DNA from: Actinoplanes palleronii
Lineage (GTDB): Bacteria > Actinomycetota > Actinomycetes > Mycobacteriales > Micromonosporaceae
Direction of reading: 5' to 3'
DNA length: 64,000 bases
NCBI RefSeq assembly: GCF_016862315.1
Contig: NZ_BOMS01000013.1
Location: 43,158-107,157, forward strand
In this document: positions 51,485 to 59,606 of the stretch, in pieces
Position numbering within the stretch: position 1 is the stretch's first letter
Layout of the letters: every line of letters starts with the position of its first letter
Translations under genes and position numbers: made by a program
The notes under the pieces: model-generated
The model's input: only the letters and a program-made list of their open reading frames with translations
What the model was told of the DNA's origin: nothing
Databases searched by the model: none

Positions 51485-52266
51485 CAGTACGCCTTCGTCC
51501 CCTCGGTCGGCGCCCACTCGCAGATGCCGGCCTTCGCCTCGTCGGCGTGCGGGTGCACGTGGTCGTGACCCGGCTCGGCGTGGTGCCCGGCCGGCTCCGG
51601 CGGCACACCCTCGTGCGCGATCCGGCCGTCGTGCACCACCACGGCCCGCCCGATCAGCGGCCGCAGCGGGCCGAGCTCGTGCAGCACCAGCATGATCGTC
51701 CCGCCGTTCGCGGCGAACTCGGTCAGCGCGCCGGCGAACGCCTCCTGGCTGGCCGCGTCCACCCCGGCGGTCGGCTCGTCCAGCACCAGCAGGTCCGGCT
51801 TGCCGGCCAGGGCGCGGGCGATCAGGGTGCGCTGCTGCTGGCCACCGGAGAGGGTGCCGACCGGGTCGCCGATCCGGTCCAGCAGGCCGACCGCGGCGAG
51901 GGCCTCGTGGACGGCGGCACGGTCGGCGGCGCCCGGCGGGCGGAACAGGCCGCGCCGGGCCAGCCGCCCGGACGCCACCACCTCGCCGACCGTGGCCGGC
52001 ACGCCACTGCCGGCGCCGATCCGCTGCGGGACGTACCCGATCCGGGACCACTGGCGGAACCGGCGCTGTGCCGTACCGAAAAGGTCGATCTCGCCGCGGC
52101 GGACCGGGACCAGACCGAGAATCGTGCGGATCAGCGTGGATTTTCCGGAGCCGTTCGCGCCCAGCACGGCCACCACGTCGCCGGAGGCGACGCTCAGATC
52201 GACGTCCCGCAGGATCTCCCGGCCGTCATAGCCGGCCGCCAGGTGACGCACCTCGACAACGCTCAT
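51484..52266 (-). CDS. znuC: Zinc ABC transporter ATPase (ZnuC family)
   Basis: A 260-residue ABC ATPase with Walker A GANGSGKST near residue 36, signature LSGGQQQRTLIARALAG near 140, Walker B LLVLDEPTAGVD, and a His-rich C-terminus (HHAEPGHDHVHPHADE) likely to hold zinc. The ATG overlaps the znuA stop by 4 nt. Gene order znuA-znuC-znuB is the common actinobacterial one. Confidence 0.94.
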   Translation of the reverse strand: MSVVEVRHLAAGYDGREILRDVDLSVASGDVVAVLGANGSGKSTLIRTILGLVPVRRGEIDLFGTAQRRFRQWSRIGYVPQRIGAGSGVPATVGEVVASGRLARRGLFRPPGAADRAAVHEALAAVGLLDRIGDPVGTLSGGQQQRTLIARALAGKPDLLVLDEPTAGVDAASQEAFAGALTEFAANGGTIMLVLHELGPLRPLIGRAVVVHDGRIAHEGVPPEPAGHHAEPGHDHVHPHADEAKAGICEWAPTEGTKAY

Positions 52267-53159
52267 GATGGTTCACATCCCAACGCCGTGGTGAGCGCGG
52301 ACAGGTTGGCCCGCATCACCGAGAAGTAGTCCGCGTCCGGGTCGGTCAGGCCCTCCAGCGGATCGAGCACCGCCGTGGACGCGCCCACCTCGCGGGCGAT
52401 CGTCTCGGCGACCTTCGGGCTGACCAGCGTCTCGAAGAAGATCGTCGTGGTGCCGTGTGCCCGGGCATCGGTGGCGACCTCGGCGAGGCGGCGCGGTGAC
52501 GGCTCGGCCTCCGGGTCGACGCCGGTGATCCCGATCTGGGTCAGGTGGTAGCGCTCGGCCAGGTAGTGGAACGCGGTGTGGCTGGTGACCAGTTCCCGCC
52601 GCTCGCAGGTGGCCAGCCCGGCCGTGAACTCGCCGTCCAGCGCGATCAGCTGGGCGTGCAGGGTGGCGGCGCGGGCGGTGTAGTCCCCGGCGTGCGCCGG
52701 GTCGACCTGGGCCAGCCGCGCGGCGAGCCGGTCGCTGATCGCGGCCAGCAGGGTCGGGTCCAGCCAGACGTGCGGGTCGGCGCCGTGCTCGTGCTCGTCG
52801 GACTCCTCGGCGTGTTCCAGCGTCACCGCGTCCGCCGCGTCGAACCCCTTGCCGGTGGCGTTCTGCTTGATCGCGTCGTCCACCGCGGGCTGGAAGCCGT
52901 GCAGGTAGACCGCGAGCGACGCGTCCGAGATCCGGGCCACCTGGCGCGGGCTCAGCTCCACGTCGTGCGGCTCGGCGCCGGGTTTGGTGAGGTTGGTGAC
53001 CCGGACCAGGTCACCGCCGACGCGCTCGCTGACGAACTGCAGGGGGTAGAACGCGGCCACCATCGGGATCCGCCCGTCGGCGCTCGCCGGCGCGCCGCAG
53101 CCGGCCAGCGCGGCCAGGACGGCCGGCACGAGCAGCGAGGTCAGCAGGCGGCGCATCAT
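52263..53159 (-). CDS. znuA: Zinc-binding lipoprotein (ZnuA family)
   Basis: A 298-residue substrate-binding lipoprotein with lipobox LAGC. Its cluster A-1 folds show metal ligands: His in KPGAEPHDVELSP, His in ADPHVWLDP near 140, His in VTSHTAFHYLAERY near 200, and an Asp/Glu near EGLTDPDADY. A short acidic His loop (HAEESDEHEHGADPH) is typical of zinc-specific members. ATG 53156 is an alternative start. The Zur palindrome sits 22 nt upstream. Confidence 0.93.
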   Translation of the reverse strand: MMRRLLTSLLVPAVLAALAGCGAPASADGRIPMVAAFYPLQFVSERVGGDLVRVTNLTKPGAEPHDVELSPRQVARISDASLAVYLHGFQPAVDDAIKQNATGKGFDAADAVTLEHAEESDEHEHGADPHVWLDPTLLAAISDRLAARLAQVDPAHAGDYTARAATLHAQLIALDGEFTAGLATCERRELVTSHTAFHYLAERYHLTQIGITGVDPEAEPSPRRLAEVATDARAHGTTTIFFETLVSPKVAETIAREVGASTAVLDPLEGLTDPDADYFSVMRANLSALTTALGCEPS

Positions 53160-53180
53160 GACACCAACTGTGATCGATAA

Positions 53181-53195
53181 TGACAATGATTGTCA
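53181..53195 (-). promoter_or_regulatory. Zur box upstream of znuA
   Basis: TGACAATGATTGTCA is a perfect 15-bp palindrome (7-bp arms, central G) closely resembling the actinobacterial Zur consensus TGAAAATGATTTTCA. It lies 22-36 nt before the znuA start, where it would cover the promoter or leader. Zur bound to zinc should repress the whole operon, including its own gene. Confidence 0.9.
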
Positions 53196-53207
53196 AAAGC
53201 GCATGGG

Positions 53208-53462
53208 TCAGAGGATCTTCGCGACCACGGCCACGATCAGCAGGGTCAGCAGCACCACCCGGACCAGCCGGGTGATCGCGGTCTGCACCGGCCAGGTGGT
53301 GACGGTGAGCGCGGCCAGCCCGGCCGCGAGCGCGCCGAGCAGCAGCGCGCCCACCACCCCGGGCAGGAACAACCCGGCCAGCAGCAGGACCAGTGCCCCG
53401 AGGAACGCGGTGGTCGGATTCACCCGGGCCAGCCGGCGCAGAAAATGGTCGGACGTCGTCAC
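53208..53462 (-). CDS. Small two- to three-helix membrane protein
   Basis: An 84-residue protein beginning MTTSDHFLRRLARVNPTTAF, followed by hydrophobic helices (LGALVLLLAGLFLPGVVGAL, LLGALAAGLAALTVTTW, VVLLTLLIVAVVAKIL). The R-x-N-P-TTAF opening resembles small actinobacterial membrane proteins of the DUF6703 type. Function is unknown. It is in the same direction as znuA, 48 bp upstream, but the Zur box lies between them. Confidence 0.7.
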   Translation of the reverse strand: MTTSDHFLRRLARVNPTTAFLGALVLLLAGLFLPGVVGALLLGALAAGLAALTVTTWPVQTAITRLVRVVLLTLLIVAVVAKIL

Positions 53463-53497
53463 AGCGGCTCCTCCTCGGCGTGCGTACCCTTCGTCAC

Positions 53498-53839
53498 ATG
53501 CTGGTGCTCAACCGATTCCTGGTCCCGCCGGACACGCACGACGGTTTCCTGGACCGCGCGCATGCCGCGCTCACCGCCCTCGCCGCGTGCCACGGCTACC
53601 TGTCCGGCCGTCTCACCCGGGCGCTGGAGGACACCGAGACCTGGATCCTGGTGACCGAGTGGGAATCCGTCGGAGCCTACCGCCGGGCGCTCGGCAACTT
53701 CGACGTCAAGGTGCACGCCACCCCGCTGCTCGCGCTGTCGATCGACGAGCCGTCCGCGTTCGAGACCCTGGCCAGTGCCGGCCCGGGGGAGCCGGTCGAG
53801 GTCGCCGCCAGCGACCGGGCCGCCGAGCCGTGGCACTGA
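53498..53839 (+). CDS. Antibiotic biosynthesis monooxygenase (ABM)-fold protein
   Basis: A 113-residue protein with the dimeric alpha/beta-barrel pattern LVLNRFLVPPD, LAACHGYLSGRLTRALED and WILVTEWESVGAYRRAL. Members range from heme-degrading and cofactor-free monooxygenases to unknowns; no heme ligand is evident. It is divergent from the small membrane-protein gene and lies 16 nt before the next gene. Confidence 0.8.
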   Translation: MLVLNRFLVPPDTHDGFLDRAHAALTALAACHGYLSGRLTRALEDTETWILVTEWESVGAYRRALGNFDVKVHATPLLALSIDEPSAFETLASAGPGEPVEVAASDRAAEPWH

Positions 53840-53855
53840 ACATTAGGCTGAACCG

Positions 53856-54380
53856 ATGAGCACGCCGCCCCAGTACCAGCCTCCGGAGTACGCGCAGCCG
53901 ACCGCGCCCCCTCCGCCGCCCGGTCCCGGGGTGCACCCGCCGTTCCCGGCGCCGCCGGTCGAGGGCCGTGGCCGGCGGATCGGGTTCGGCCTGGGCATCG
54001 GTGCAGGCGTGCTGGTGCTGATCTGCGGCGGCGGGCTGGCCGCCGTAATCGGCCTGGGCGTCGCGATGACCGGCGCGGTCAACGAGCAGGCGCAGACCGT
54101 GGTCAGCGACTACCTGGAAGCCGTCCAGGACGCCGACTACGACAGCGCGTACGACCAGCTCTGCCAGCGGACCAAGGATCGCCAGAGCCTCGACGAGTTC
54201 CGGGACGAGATGTCGCAGCGCGACAAGTTCGACAGTTTCCACGTCGGCGACGTCGATCTGGTCAGCGGTGACGTCCCGGTCGACCTGACCTATCCGGGCG
54301 GCAAAGTCGATCAGGTGGAGGCCCAGCTCGGGCAGAACACCAGCACGGGCGCATTCGAGGTGTGCTCTCTAGGGGAGTAA
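53856..54380 (+). CDS. Proline-rich single-pass membrane protein, DUF4878-like
   Basis: A 174-residue protein with a Pro-rich cytoplasmic N-terminus ([20 protein letters not shown]), one membrane helix ([20 protein letters not shown]) and an external domain of about 90 residues ([20 protein letters not shown] ... [14 protein letters not shown]) with the NTF2-like layout of DUF4878 proteins. Its role is unknown. It precedes glyS by 64 bp. Confidence 0.7.
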   Translation: MSTPPQYQPPEYAQPTAPPPPPGPGVHPPFPAPPVEGRGRRIGFGLGIGAGVLVLICGGGLAAVIGLGVAMTGAVNEQAQTVVSDYLEAVQDADYDSAYDQLCQRTKDRQSLDEFRDEMSQRDKFDSFHVGDVDLVSGDVPVDLTYPGGKVDQVEAQLGQNTSTGAFEVCSLGE

Positions 54381-54444
54381 CCTCGCTAATCGTCCAAACC
54401 ACATACCGATACCCCCGCCGACACCCAGCCGGCGTAGGAGACTC

Positions 54445-55824
54445 ATGCCTGCCGACCGTATCGATTCCGTTGTCAGCCTTGCCAAGCGCCGGGGCTTCGT
54501 CTTTCCCTCCAGTGAGATCTACGGAGGAACCCGCTCGGCTTGGGACTACGGTCCGCTGGGCGTCGAACTGAAGGAGAACGTCCGTCGCCAGTGGTGGCGG
54601 ACCATGGTCCAGCAGCGCGACGACATCGTCGGCCTGGACTCGGCAGTGATCCTGAACCGGGACGTCTGGGCCGCCTCCGGTCACCTCGACGCGTTCGTCG
54701 ACCCGCTGACCGAGTGCCAGTCCTGCCACAAGCGCTTCCGGGCCGACCACCTGGAAGAGGCGTGGGAGGCCAAGCACGGCAACCCGCCGGCCTCGCTGCA
54801 GGAGCTGAACTGCCCGAACTGCGGCAACAAGGGCACCTTCACCGAGCCGAAGATGTTCAACGGCCTGATGAAGACGTACCTCGGGCCGACCGAGAGCACC
54901 GAGGGCATGCACTACCTGCGCCCGGAGACCGCTCAGGGCATCTTCGTCAACTACGCGAACGTGGCGACCGCGGCGCGCAAGAAGCCGCCGTTCGGTATCG
55001 CCCAGGTCGGCAAGAGCTTCCGGAACGAGATCACTCCGGGCAACTTCATCTTCCGTACGCGTGAGTTCGAGCAGATGGAGATGGAGTTCTTCGTCCCGCC
55101 GGGCAGCGACGAGGAGTGGCACGAGTACTGGCTGCAGCAGCGCTGGAACTGGTACCGGGACCTGGGCCTGTCCGAGAGCAACCTGCGCTTCTACGAGCAC
55201 GCCAAGGAGAAGCTCTCGCACTACTCGAAGCGGACCGTCGACATCGAGTACCGCTTCCAGTTCGGTGGCACCGAGTTCGCCGAGCTCGAGGGCATCGCGA
55301 ACCGCACCGACTTCGACCTGGCGACGCACTCCAAGCACTCCGGTGTCGACCTCTCCTACTTCGACCAGGAGAAGGGCGAGCGCTGGACGCCGTACGTGAT
55401 CGAGCCGGCCGCCGGCTTGACCCGCGCGGTGCTGGCGTTCCTGCTCGAGGCGTACGACGAGGACGAGGCCCCGAACACCAAGGGTGGCGTCGACAAGCGC
55501 ACGGTCATGCGGTTCGACCCGCGGCTGGCGCCGGTCAAGGTCGCGGTGCTGCCGCTGTCGCGCAACCCCGACCTGTCCCCGAAGGCCAAGGGTCTCGCCG
55601 CCGACCTGCGCAAGCGCTGGATCGTCGAGTTCGACGACTCGCAGGCGATCGGCCGCCGGTACCGCCGGCAGGACGAGATCGGCACCCCGTTCTGCGTCAC
55701 CGTCGACTTCGACACCCTCGAGGACGACGCGGTGACCGTCCGGGACCGGGACACCATGAAGCAGGAGCGGGTCTCGCTCAGCCAGATCGAGGACTACCTG
55801 ATCAAGCGCCTGCCGGGCTGCTGA
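54445..55824 (+). CDS. glyS: Glycyl-tRNA synthetase (alpha2 type)
   Basis: A 459-residue class II synthetase. It opens [20 protein letters not shown]; motif 1 lies near [11 protein letters not shown], zinc-ligand pairs CQSCHKR and CPNCGNKG near 92-135, motif 2 [19 protein letters not shown] near 195, motif 3 near 315 ([18 protein letters not shown]), and the anticodon-binding domain occupies the last 110 residues. Length is normal for the dimeric type. Its position beside arsR-zur parallels M. tuberculosis Rv2357c. Confidence 0.97.
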   Translation: MPADRIDSVVSLAKRRGFVFPSSEIYGGTRSAWDYGPLGVELKENVRRQWWRTMVQQRDDIVGLDSAVILNRDVWAASGHLDAFVDPLTECQSCHKRFRADHLEEAWEAKHGNPPASLQELNCPNCGNKGTFTEPKMFNGLMKTYLGPTESTEGMHYLRPETAQGIFVNYANVATAARKKPPFGIAQVGKSFRNEITPGNFIFRTREFEQMEMEFFVPPGSDEEWHEYWLQQRWNWYRDLGLSESNLRFYEHAKEKLSHYSKRTVDIEYRFQFGGTEFAELEGIANRTDFDLATHSKHSGVDLSYFDQEKGERWTPYVIEPAAGLTRAVLAFLLEAYDEDEAPNTKGGVDKRTVMRFDPRLAPVKVAVLPLSRNPDLSPKAKGLAADLRKRWIVEFDDSQAIGRRYRRQDEIGTPFCVTVDFDTLEDDAVTVRDRDTMKQERVSLSQIEDYLIKRLPGC

Positions 55825-55906
55825 GACGTGTGACGACGCCGGGTGCCGCGAGGCGTTGCCCGGCGTCGTTAATATGGCCCCTTCGTCCACAGTGAAGGGT
55901 GTGAAT

Positions 55907-57166
55907 ATGTCGAGAAGTTCATGGGGGCGACGCCTGCTGGCCACCGGGGCGTCGATGGTGATCGGACTGACCGCGGTGGCGATCGGCCCCGGCCCGGCGT
56001 CCGCGGCGGCGGCCTTCGCCGCCATCGACGCGTCGTCGTTCGTGCTGGACCCGTCGGACAGCTTCCAGCGGTACGGCGACATCGTCAGCCGGATCGAGGC
56101 GAGCGGCAAGGTCACCCCGGCCGCGTCACTGGGCGCCGCGATCGACGGTACGCAGGACTTCACGCCGACCTGGGGCCTGTGCCACACCAGCGGCATCGTC
56201 TCGACGCTGAGCCCGACCGGCTTCTGCTGGGACGCCGATGACGACGACTGGGCCTCGACCTGGCGCCCGCAGGGTATCTCCGGCTCGTGGGACGCCCAGC
56301 CGAACCTGGTCTGGGAGAACCGCAAGATCGCGGTGGCCAGCTGGCACGGGCCGCAGGACAGCAACACGTTCTCCCGGCTCACCTTCGTCGACTACACCAG
56401 CACCGCGGCGCTGAAGTTCCGTGACGTGCTGCTGGTGGTCCCGGACTCCACCGGCGGGGTGGACAACTTCCGGACCTTCGACTGGAACCACGCCGACGGC
56501 GTCGTCTGGTACGGCAACACGCTCCTGGTCGCCGACGGCGGCCGGCTGCACGCGTTCAGCCTCAAGCACCTCTGGGCGATGACCCGGTCGCAGGAAGAGG
56601 TCGGCTTCGGCACGGACGGGACGTCGGCGCCGAGCGGCCGCTGGCACCGGTACGTGCTCCCGCAGGTCGGCGAGTACTACCCGGAGTACACCCCGACCGG
56701 CGGCTACGTCGGCTGCTCGTCGATCACCGGCAACCGTCCCTGCCTGAACGCGATCAGCCTGGACCGTCGCGGCAGTGCCCGGGACTCGATGGTCTCCGCC
56801 GAGTTCGTCGGCACCGACGCCGCCGGTGGCCGGGCGATCCGCTGGCCGATGAGTTCGGCGACCGCGTTGCCGCTGCTCAGTGCGGACGTCAAGGTGCACG
56901 CCGACGAGGCGTACGTCTCGCCGATCTGGCACATGCAGGGTGTGGCGAGCGACGGCACGAACTGGTTCCTCTCCGGCACCTGCGCGGGCGGTAGCGGGAC
57001 CTGCGTCCACAAGGCCGTGCCCGGTGCGGCCCCGCACCAGCAGGCGCAGGTCAACGGCGGGTTGGAGAACCTGTCCTACCAGCCGTCCTACAACGGCTCG
57101 GCACCGCGACTGTGGGGGCTGACCGAGGGCGACAACCGGATCACCTTCAACATCAGCGTTCCCTGA
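55907..57166 (+). CDS. Secreted protein of unknown function
   Basis: A 419-residue exported protein: basic start SRSSWGRRLL, a hydrophobic signal core and probable cleavage after ASA near residue 33. The mature part is rich in Trp, Tyr, Ser and Gly with recurring strands (NLVWENRKIAVASWHGPQDS, FDWNHADGVVWYGNTLLVAD, RLWGLTEGDNRITFNISVP), suggesting a beta-propeller-like fold. Cys pairs (CHTSG/CWDAD, CSSITGNRPC, CAGGSGTC) could form disulfides. No named family was recognised. ATG 55907 and GTG 55901 are possible starts. Confidence 0.7.
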   Translation: MSRSSWGRRLLATGASMVIGLTAVAIGPGPASAAAAFAAIDASSFVLDPSDSFQRYGDIVSRIEASGKVTPAASLGAAIDGTQDFTPTWGLCHTSGIVSTLSPTGFCWDADDDDWASTWRPQGISGSWDAQPNLVWENRKIAVASWHGPQDSNTFSRLTFVDYTSTAALKFRDVLLVVPDSTGGVDNFRTFDWNHADGVVWYGNTLLVADGGRLHAFSLKHLWAMTRSQEEVGFGTDGTSAPSGRWHRYVLPQVGEYYPEYTPTGGYVGCSSITGNRPCLNAISLDRRGSARDSMVSAEFVGTDAAGGRAIRWPMSSATALPLLSADVKVHADEAYVSPIWHMQGVASDGTNWFLSGTCAGGSGTCVHKAVPGAAPHQQAQVNGGLENLSYQPSYNGSAPRLWGLTEGDNRITFNISVP

Positions 57167-57191
57167 CGCGTGGCGTCCCGGCGGCCTCGGG

Positions 57192-57674
57192 TCAGAACTC
57201 GAAGCCGCCGGGGCGGTCGTTGCGGTCGGCGATCAGGCCGGCCAGCACCGCCACGGCGATCTCCGCACCGGTCCGGCTGCCGATGTTCAGCCCGACCGGG
57301 CGGTGCACCCGGGCGATCTGATCCTCGGCGACCCCGAGCTCGCGTAGCGCCGCCAGGTGGGGGCCCTCGTGCCGCGGGTTGCCCAGGATGCCGACCCAGC
57401 GGGTGGGCCGCTCCAGCGCCTCCTTGAGCAGCGAGCCGATCTCCGGCCGGTGATGGTCGGTGATCAACACGTCGGTGTGCTCGGTCAGCTCGGCGGCCGC
57501 GAGGTCGGCGACGAGGGCGTCGCCGTGTGCCCGGGGGGTGCCGCCCAGCCGGTCCGGATCCGGCTCGACCAGGACGACCTGGTAGCCCAGCTCCGCCCCG
57601 AACCGGGCCAGCATCTCGGCCACCGGTGACGCGAAGACGGCCACCAGCCTGCGCGGACTCTGCTCATCACTCAC
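57192..57674 (-). CDS. Stand-alone XdhC C-terminal (Rossmann) domain protein
   Basis: A 160-residue protein matching the second half of XdhC/CoxI family proteins: LVAVFASPVAEMLARFGAEL, VVLVEPDPDRL, DVLITDHHRPEIGSLLKEAL, GILGNPRHEGPHLAALRELG and HRPVGLNIGSRTGAEIAVAV. The N-terminal XdhC domain with its conserved Cys is absent, and no molybdenum hydroxylase genes lie nearby. The GTG start is inferred from the family's beginning. It is convergent with the secreted-protein gene. Confidence 0.8.
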   Translation of the reverse strand: MSDEQSPRRLVAVFASPVAEMLARFGAELGYQVVLVEPDPDRLGGTPRAHGDALVADLAAAELTEHTDVLITDHHRPEIGSLLKEALERPTRWVGILGNPRHEGPHLAALRELGVAEDQIARVHRPVGLNIGSRTGAEIAVAVLAGLIADRNDRPGGFEF

Positions 57675-57818
57675 GCCCCCGACTCTGCCAGAAGTCCGCC
57701 GGAAAAGCACACGTCAAGGGGTCGCACGACACCTTGCCCCGCGCCTATAGTCCTCCGCAGCGTGAAAGACGCGCCGCCGGTCCGTCGACCCGGCTAACCT
57801 TCACCCCTGGAGGCACCG

Positions 57819-58232
57819 ATGCCCACCGTGGAAGAGCGTGTGACCCGACTGGAGGAGCGCGTGGACGAGCAGGAGAGGCTCCGCGCCAGCCAAGACCAGG
57901 ATCTATCCGATGTCGGCCTTAAACTGGCTGCTCAGGACAAATTGCTCAAAGCAGTCGCGAAGACTCAGTCCGAGCACACCGCGACGCTCAGCAGGCACAC
58001 CACGATCCTCGAGAAGCAGACTGCGGTTCTCGAGGAGCACTCCGCGGTCCTCGACCGGCACACCGCGGTTCTCGAGGAGCACACCGCGGTCCTCGACCGG
58101 CACACCGCAATGCACAAGAGTCATGAGGTGGCGCTCGCGCGGCTCTCGCTCGACATGAGTGGCCTGCAGGACGGGATGCAGCGGATGATCGGGATGCTGG
58201 ACACGCTGATCGAGCGCGGCGCCGACCGCTGA
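57819..58232 (+). CDS. Heptad-repeat coiled-coil protein
   Basis: A 137-residue, highly charged protein predicted to be one long coiled coil. The start PTVEERVTRLEERVDEQERL is followed by about eight heptads of the form HTAVLEE/HTAVLDR (residues about 52-100) and a final helix ending MIGMLDTLIERGADR. No signal or membrane segment. It resembles phage-tail or spacer-type helices only in a general way, and I cannot assign a function. The heptads are encoded by near-identical 21-bp units. Confidence 0.7.
   Translation: MPTVEERVTRLEERVDEQERLRASQDQDLSDVGLKLAAQDKLLKAVAKTQSEHTATLSRHTTILEKQTAVLEEHSAVLDRHTAVLEEHTAVLDRHTAMHKSHEVALARLSLDMSGLQDGMQRMIGMLDTLIERGADR
57975..58120 (+). repeat. 21-bp tandem repeat encoding HTAVLxx heptads
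   Basis: Seven or so units related to CACACCGCGGTTCTCGAGGAG follow one another in frame. Alternating GAGGAG and GACCGG ends give a 42-bp higher-order period. Each unit is exactly one coiled-coil heptad. Confidence 0.85.
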
Positions 58233-58282
58233 CCCACCGGCCGATTCGGGGTTGCCGGGCTGGGCGTGTCACCCTAGAGCGC

Positions 58283-59416
58283 GTGACCGCACCGCTCATG
58301 CTCGGCAACCACACCGTCAACCCGCCCGTCGTGCTCGCCCCGATGGCGGGGATCACCAATGTGGCGTTCCGGCGGCTCTGCCGGGAGCAGGGCGGCGGTG
58401 TCTACGTCTGCGAAATGATCACCACCCGGGCGTTGGTGGAGCGGATCCCCAAGACGCTCAAGATGATCGCGTTCGCCGAGGACGAGGGTTTCCGCAGCCT
58501 GCAGCTCTACGGTGTGGACCCGGACGTGACCGCGGCCGCGGTCCGGATGGTCGGCGAGCACAACCTGGCCGATCACGTCGACCTGAACTTCGGCTGCCCG
58601 GTGCCGAAGGTGACCCGCCGCGGTGGCGGCTCGGCGCTGCCCTGGCGGCGCAAGCTGTTCGGCCGGATCGTGCGGCAGGCGGTCGAGGCGGCTTCCGCGT
58701 ACGGCATTCCGCTGACCATCAAGATGCGCAAGGGCATCGACGAGGACCACCTGACGTACGTCGAAGCCGGCCTCACCGCGCAGGACGCCGGTGTCGCCGC
58801 GGTGGCGCTGCACGCGCGCACCGCCGAGCAGCGCTACTCCGGTGAGGCCGACTGGGACGCGATCGCCACTCTCAAGCAGGCGCTCGACGTGCCAGTGCTC
58901 GGCAACGGCGACATCTGGGAGGGTTCGGACGCGCTGCGGATGGTCGCGCACACCGGCGTCGACGGTGTGGTCGTCGGCCGCGGCTGCCTGGGCCGCCCGT
59001 GGCTCTTCGCCGACCTGGAGGCCGCGTTCACCCAGGGCGCCGGCTACCAGCCGGTGCTGCCCACCCTCGGCGAGGTCGCGAAGATCATGTCGCGGCACGC
59101 CCAGCTGCTCGTCGAGGCGCTGGAGGACGAGCGGCACGGCTGTGCCGACTTCCGCAAGCACGTCGCGTGGTACCTGAAGGGCTTCCCGGTCGGCGGTGAC
59201 CTGCGCCGCAGCCTGGCGATGACCTCCTCGCTGACCGAGCTGGACGACCTGCTGGCCAAGCTCGACCCGGCCATTCCGTTCCCGCCCGAGTCGCTGGGCC
59301 AGCCGCGCGGCCGGATCAACGCACCGGGCAAGGTCTCCCTCCCGCACGGCTGGCTCGACTCCCGCGACGACGACATCGTCCCGGAGGGCGCCGAGATGGA
59401 AGACTCCGGCGGCTGA
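58283..59416 (+). CDS. dusB: tRNA-dihydrouridine synthase (DusB type)
   Basis: A 377-residue flavoprotein reducing uridines in tRNA. The TIM barrel shows VLAPMAGITNVAFRRLC, LQLYGVDPDV, VDLNFGCPVPKVTRRGGG with catalytic Cys near 104, LTIKMRKGID, ALHARTAEQRYSG and VVVGRGCLGRPWLF at the FMN phosphate site; a helical tRNA-binding domain follows. GTG 58283 aligns with the family start. A family B palindrome follows the stop. Confidence 0.95.
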   Translation: MTAPLMLGNHTVNPPVVLAPMAGITNVAFRRLCREQGGGVYVCEMITTRALVERIPKTLKMIAFAEDEGFRSLQLYGVDPDVTAAAVRMVGEHNLADHVDLNFGCPVPKVTRRGGGSALPWRRKLFGRIVRQAVEAASAYGIPLTIKMRKGIDEDHLTYVEAGLTAQDAGVAAVALHARTAEQRYSGEADWDAIATLKQALDVPVLGNGDIWEGSDALRMVAHTGVDGVVVGRGCLGRPWLFADLEAAFTQGAGYQPVLPTLGEVAKIMSRHAQLLVEALEDERHGCADFRKHVAWYLKGFPVGGDLRRSLAMTSSLTELDDLLAKLDPAIPFPPESLGQPRGRINAPGKVSLPHGWLDSRDDDIVPEGAEMEDSGG

Positions 59417-59420
59417 CGAA

Positions 59421-59476
59421 GCTGGCTGGTCCTCAGGGGTGCCTCCGCGATGCGGAGGCACCCCTGAGAGCCAGCC
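59421..59476. repeat. Family B palindrome, probable bidirectional terminator
   Basis: GCTGGCTGGTCCTCAGGGGT with GCCTCCGC (59421-59448) pairs with GCGGAGGC followed by ACCCCTGAGAGCCAGCC (59452-59476), leaving a 3-nt loop and small mismatches. It lies 5 nt after the dusB stop and faces the convergent zinc-ribbon gene. Related to the two copies at 19318-19450. Confidence 0.85.
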
Positions 59477-59606
59477 GGGACCGGAGCCGCGCTGCGGCCC
59501 GGTGGTGCGCGGAGGTCGCGCGGCCTCACGGGCGGGACTCGGCTCGTAGCCTGCGGACAGGCGCTCCGTACGCGTACCCAAGGGGGTTGTGAAAAGCGGC
59601 CCGGGG
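59477..59606. other. Intergenic remainder before the zinc-ribbon gene
   Basis: No gene is evident in these 130 bp. The sequence is GC-rich with CGTACGCGTACC near 59570. It separates the dusB terminator from the convergent gene end. Confidence 0.4.

Noticed and set aside
54262..56382. A 706-codon minus-strand frame opposite glyS
   Set aside because: It is fully explained as the shadow of the strongly biased glycyl-tRNA synthetase gene.
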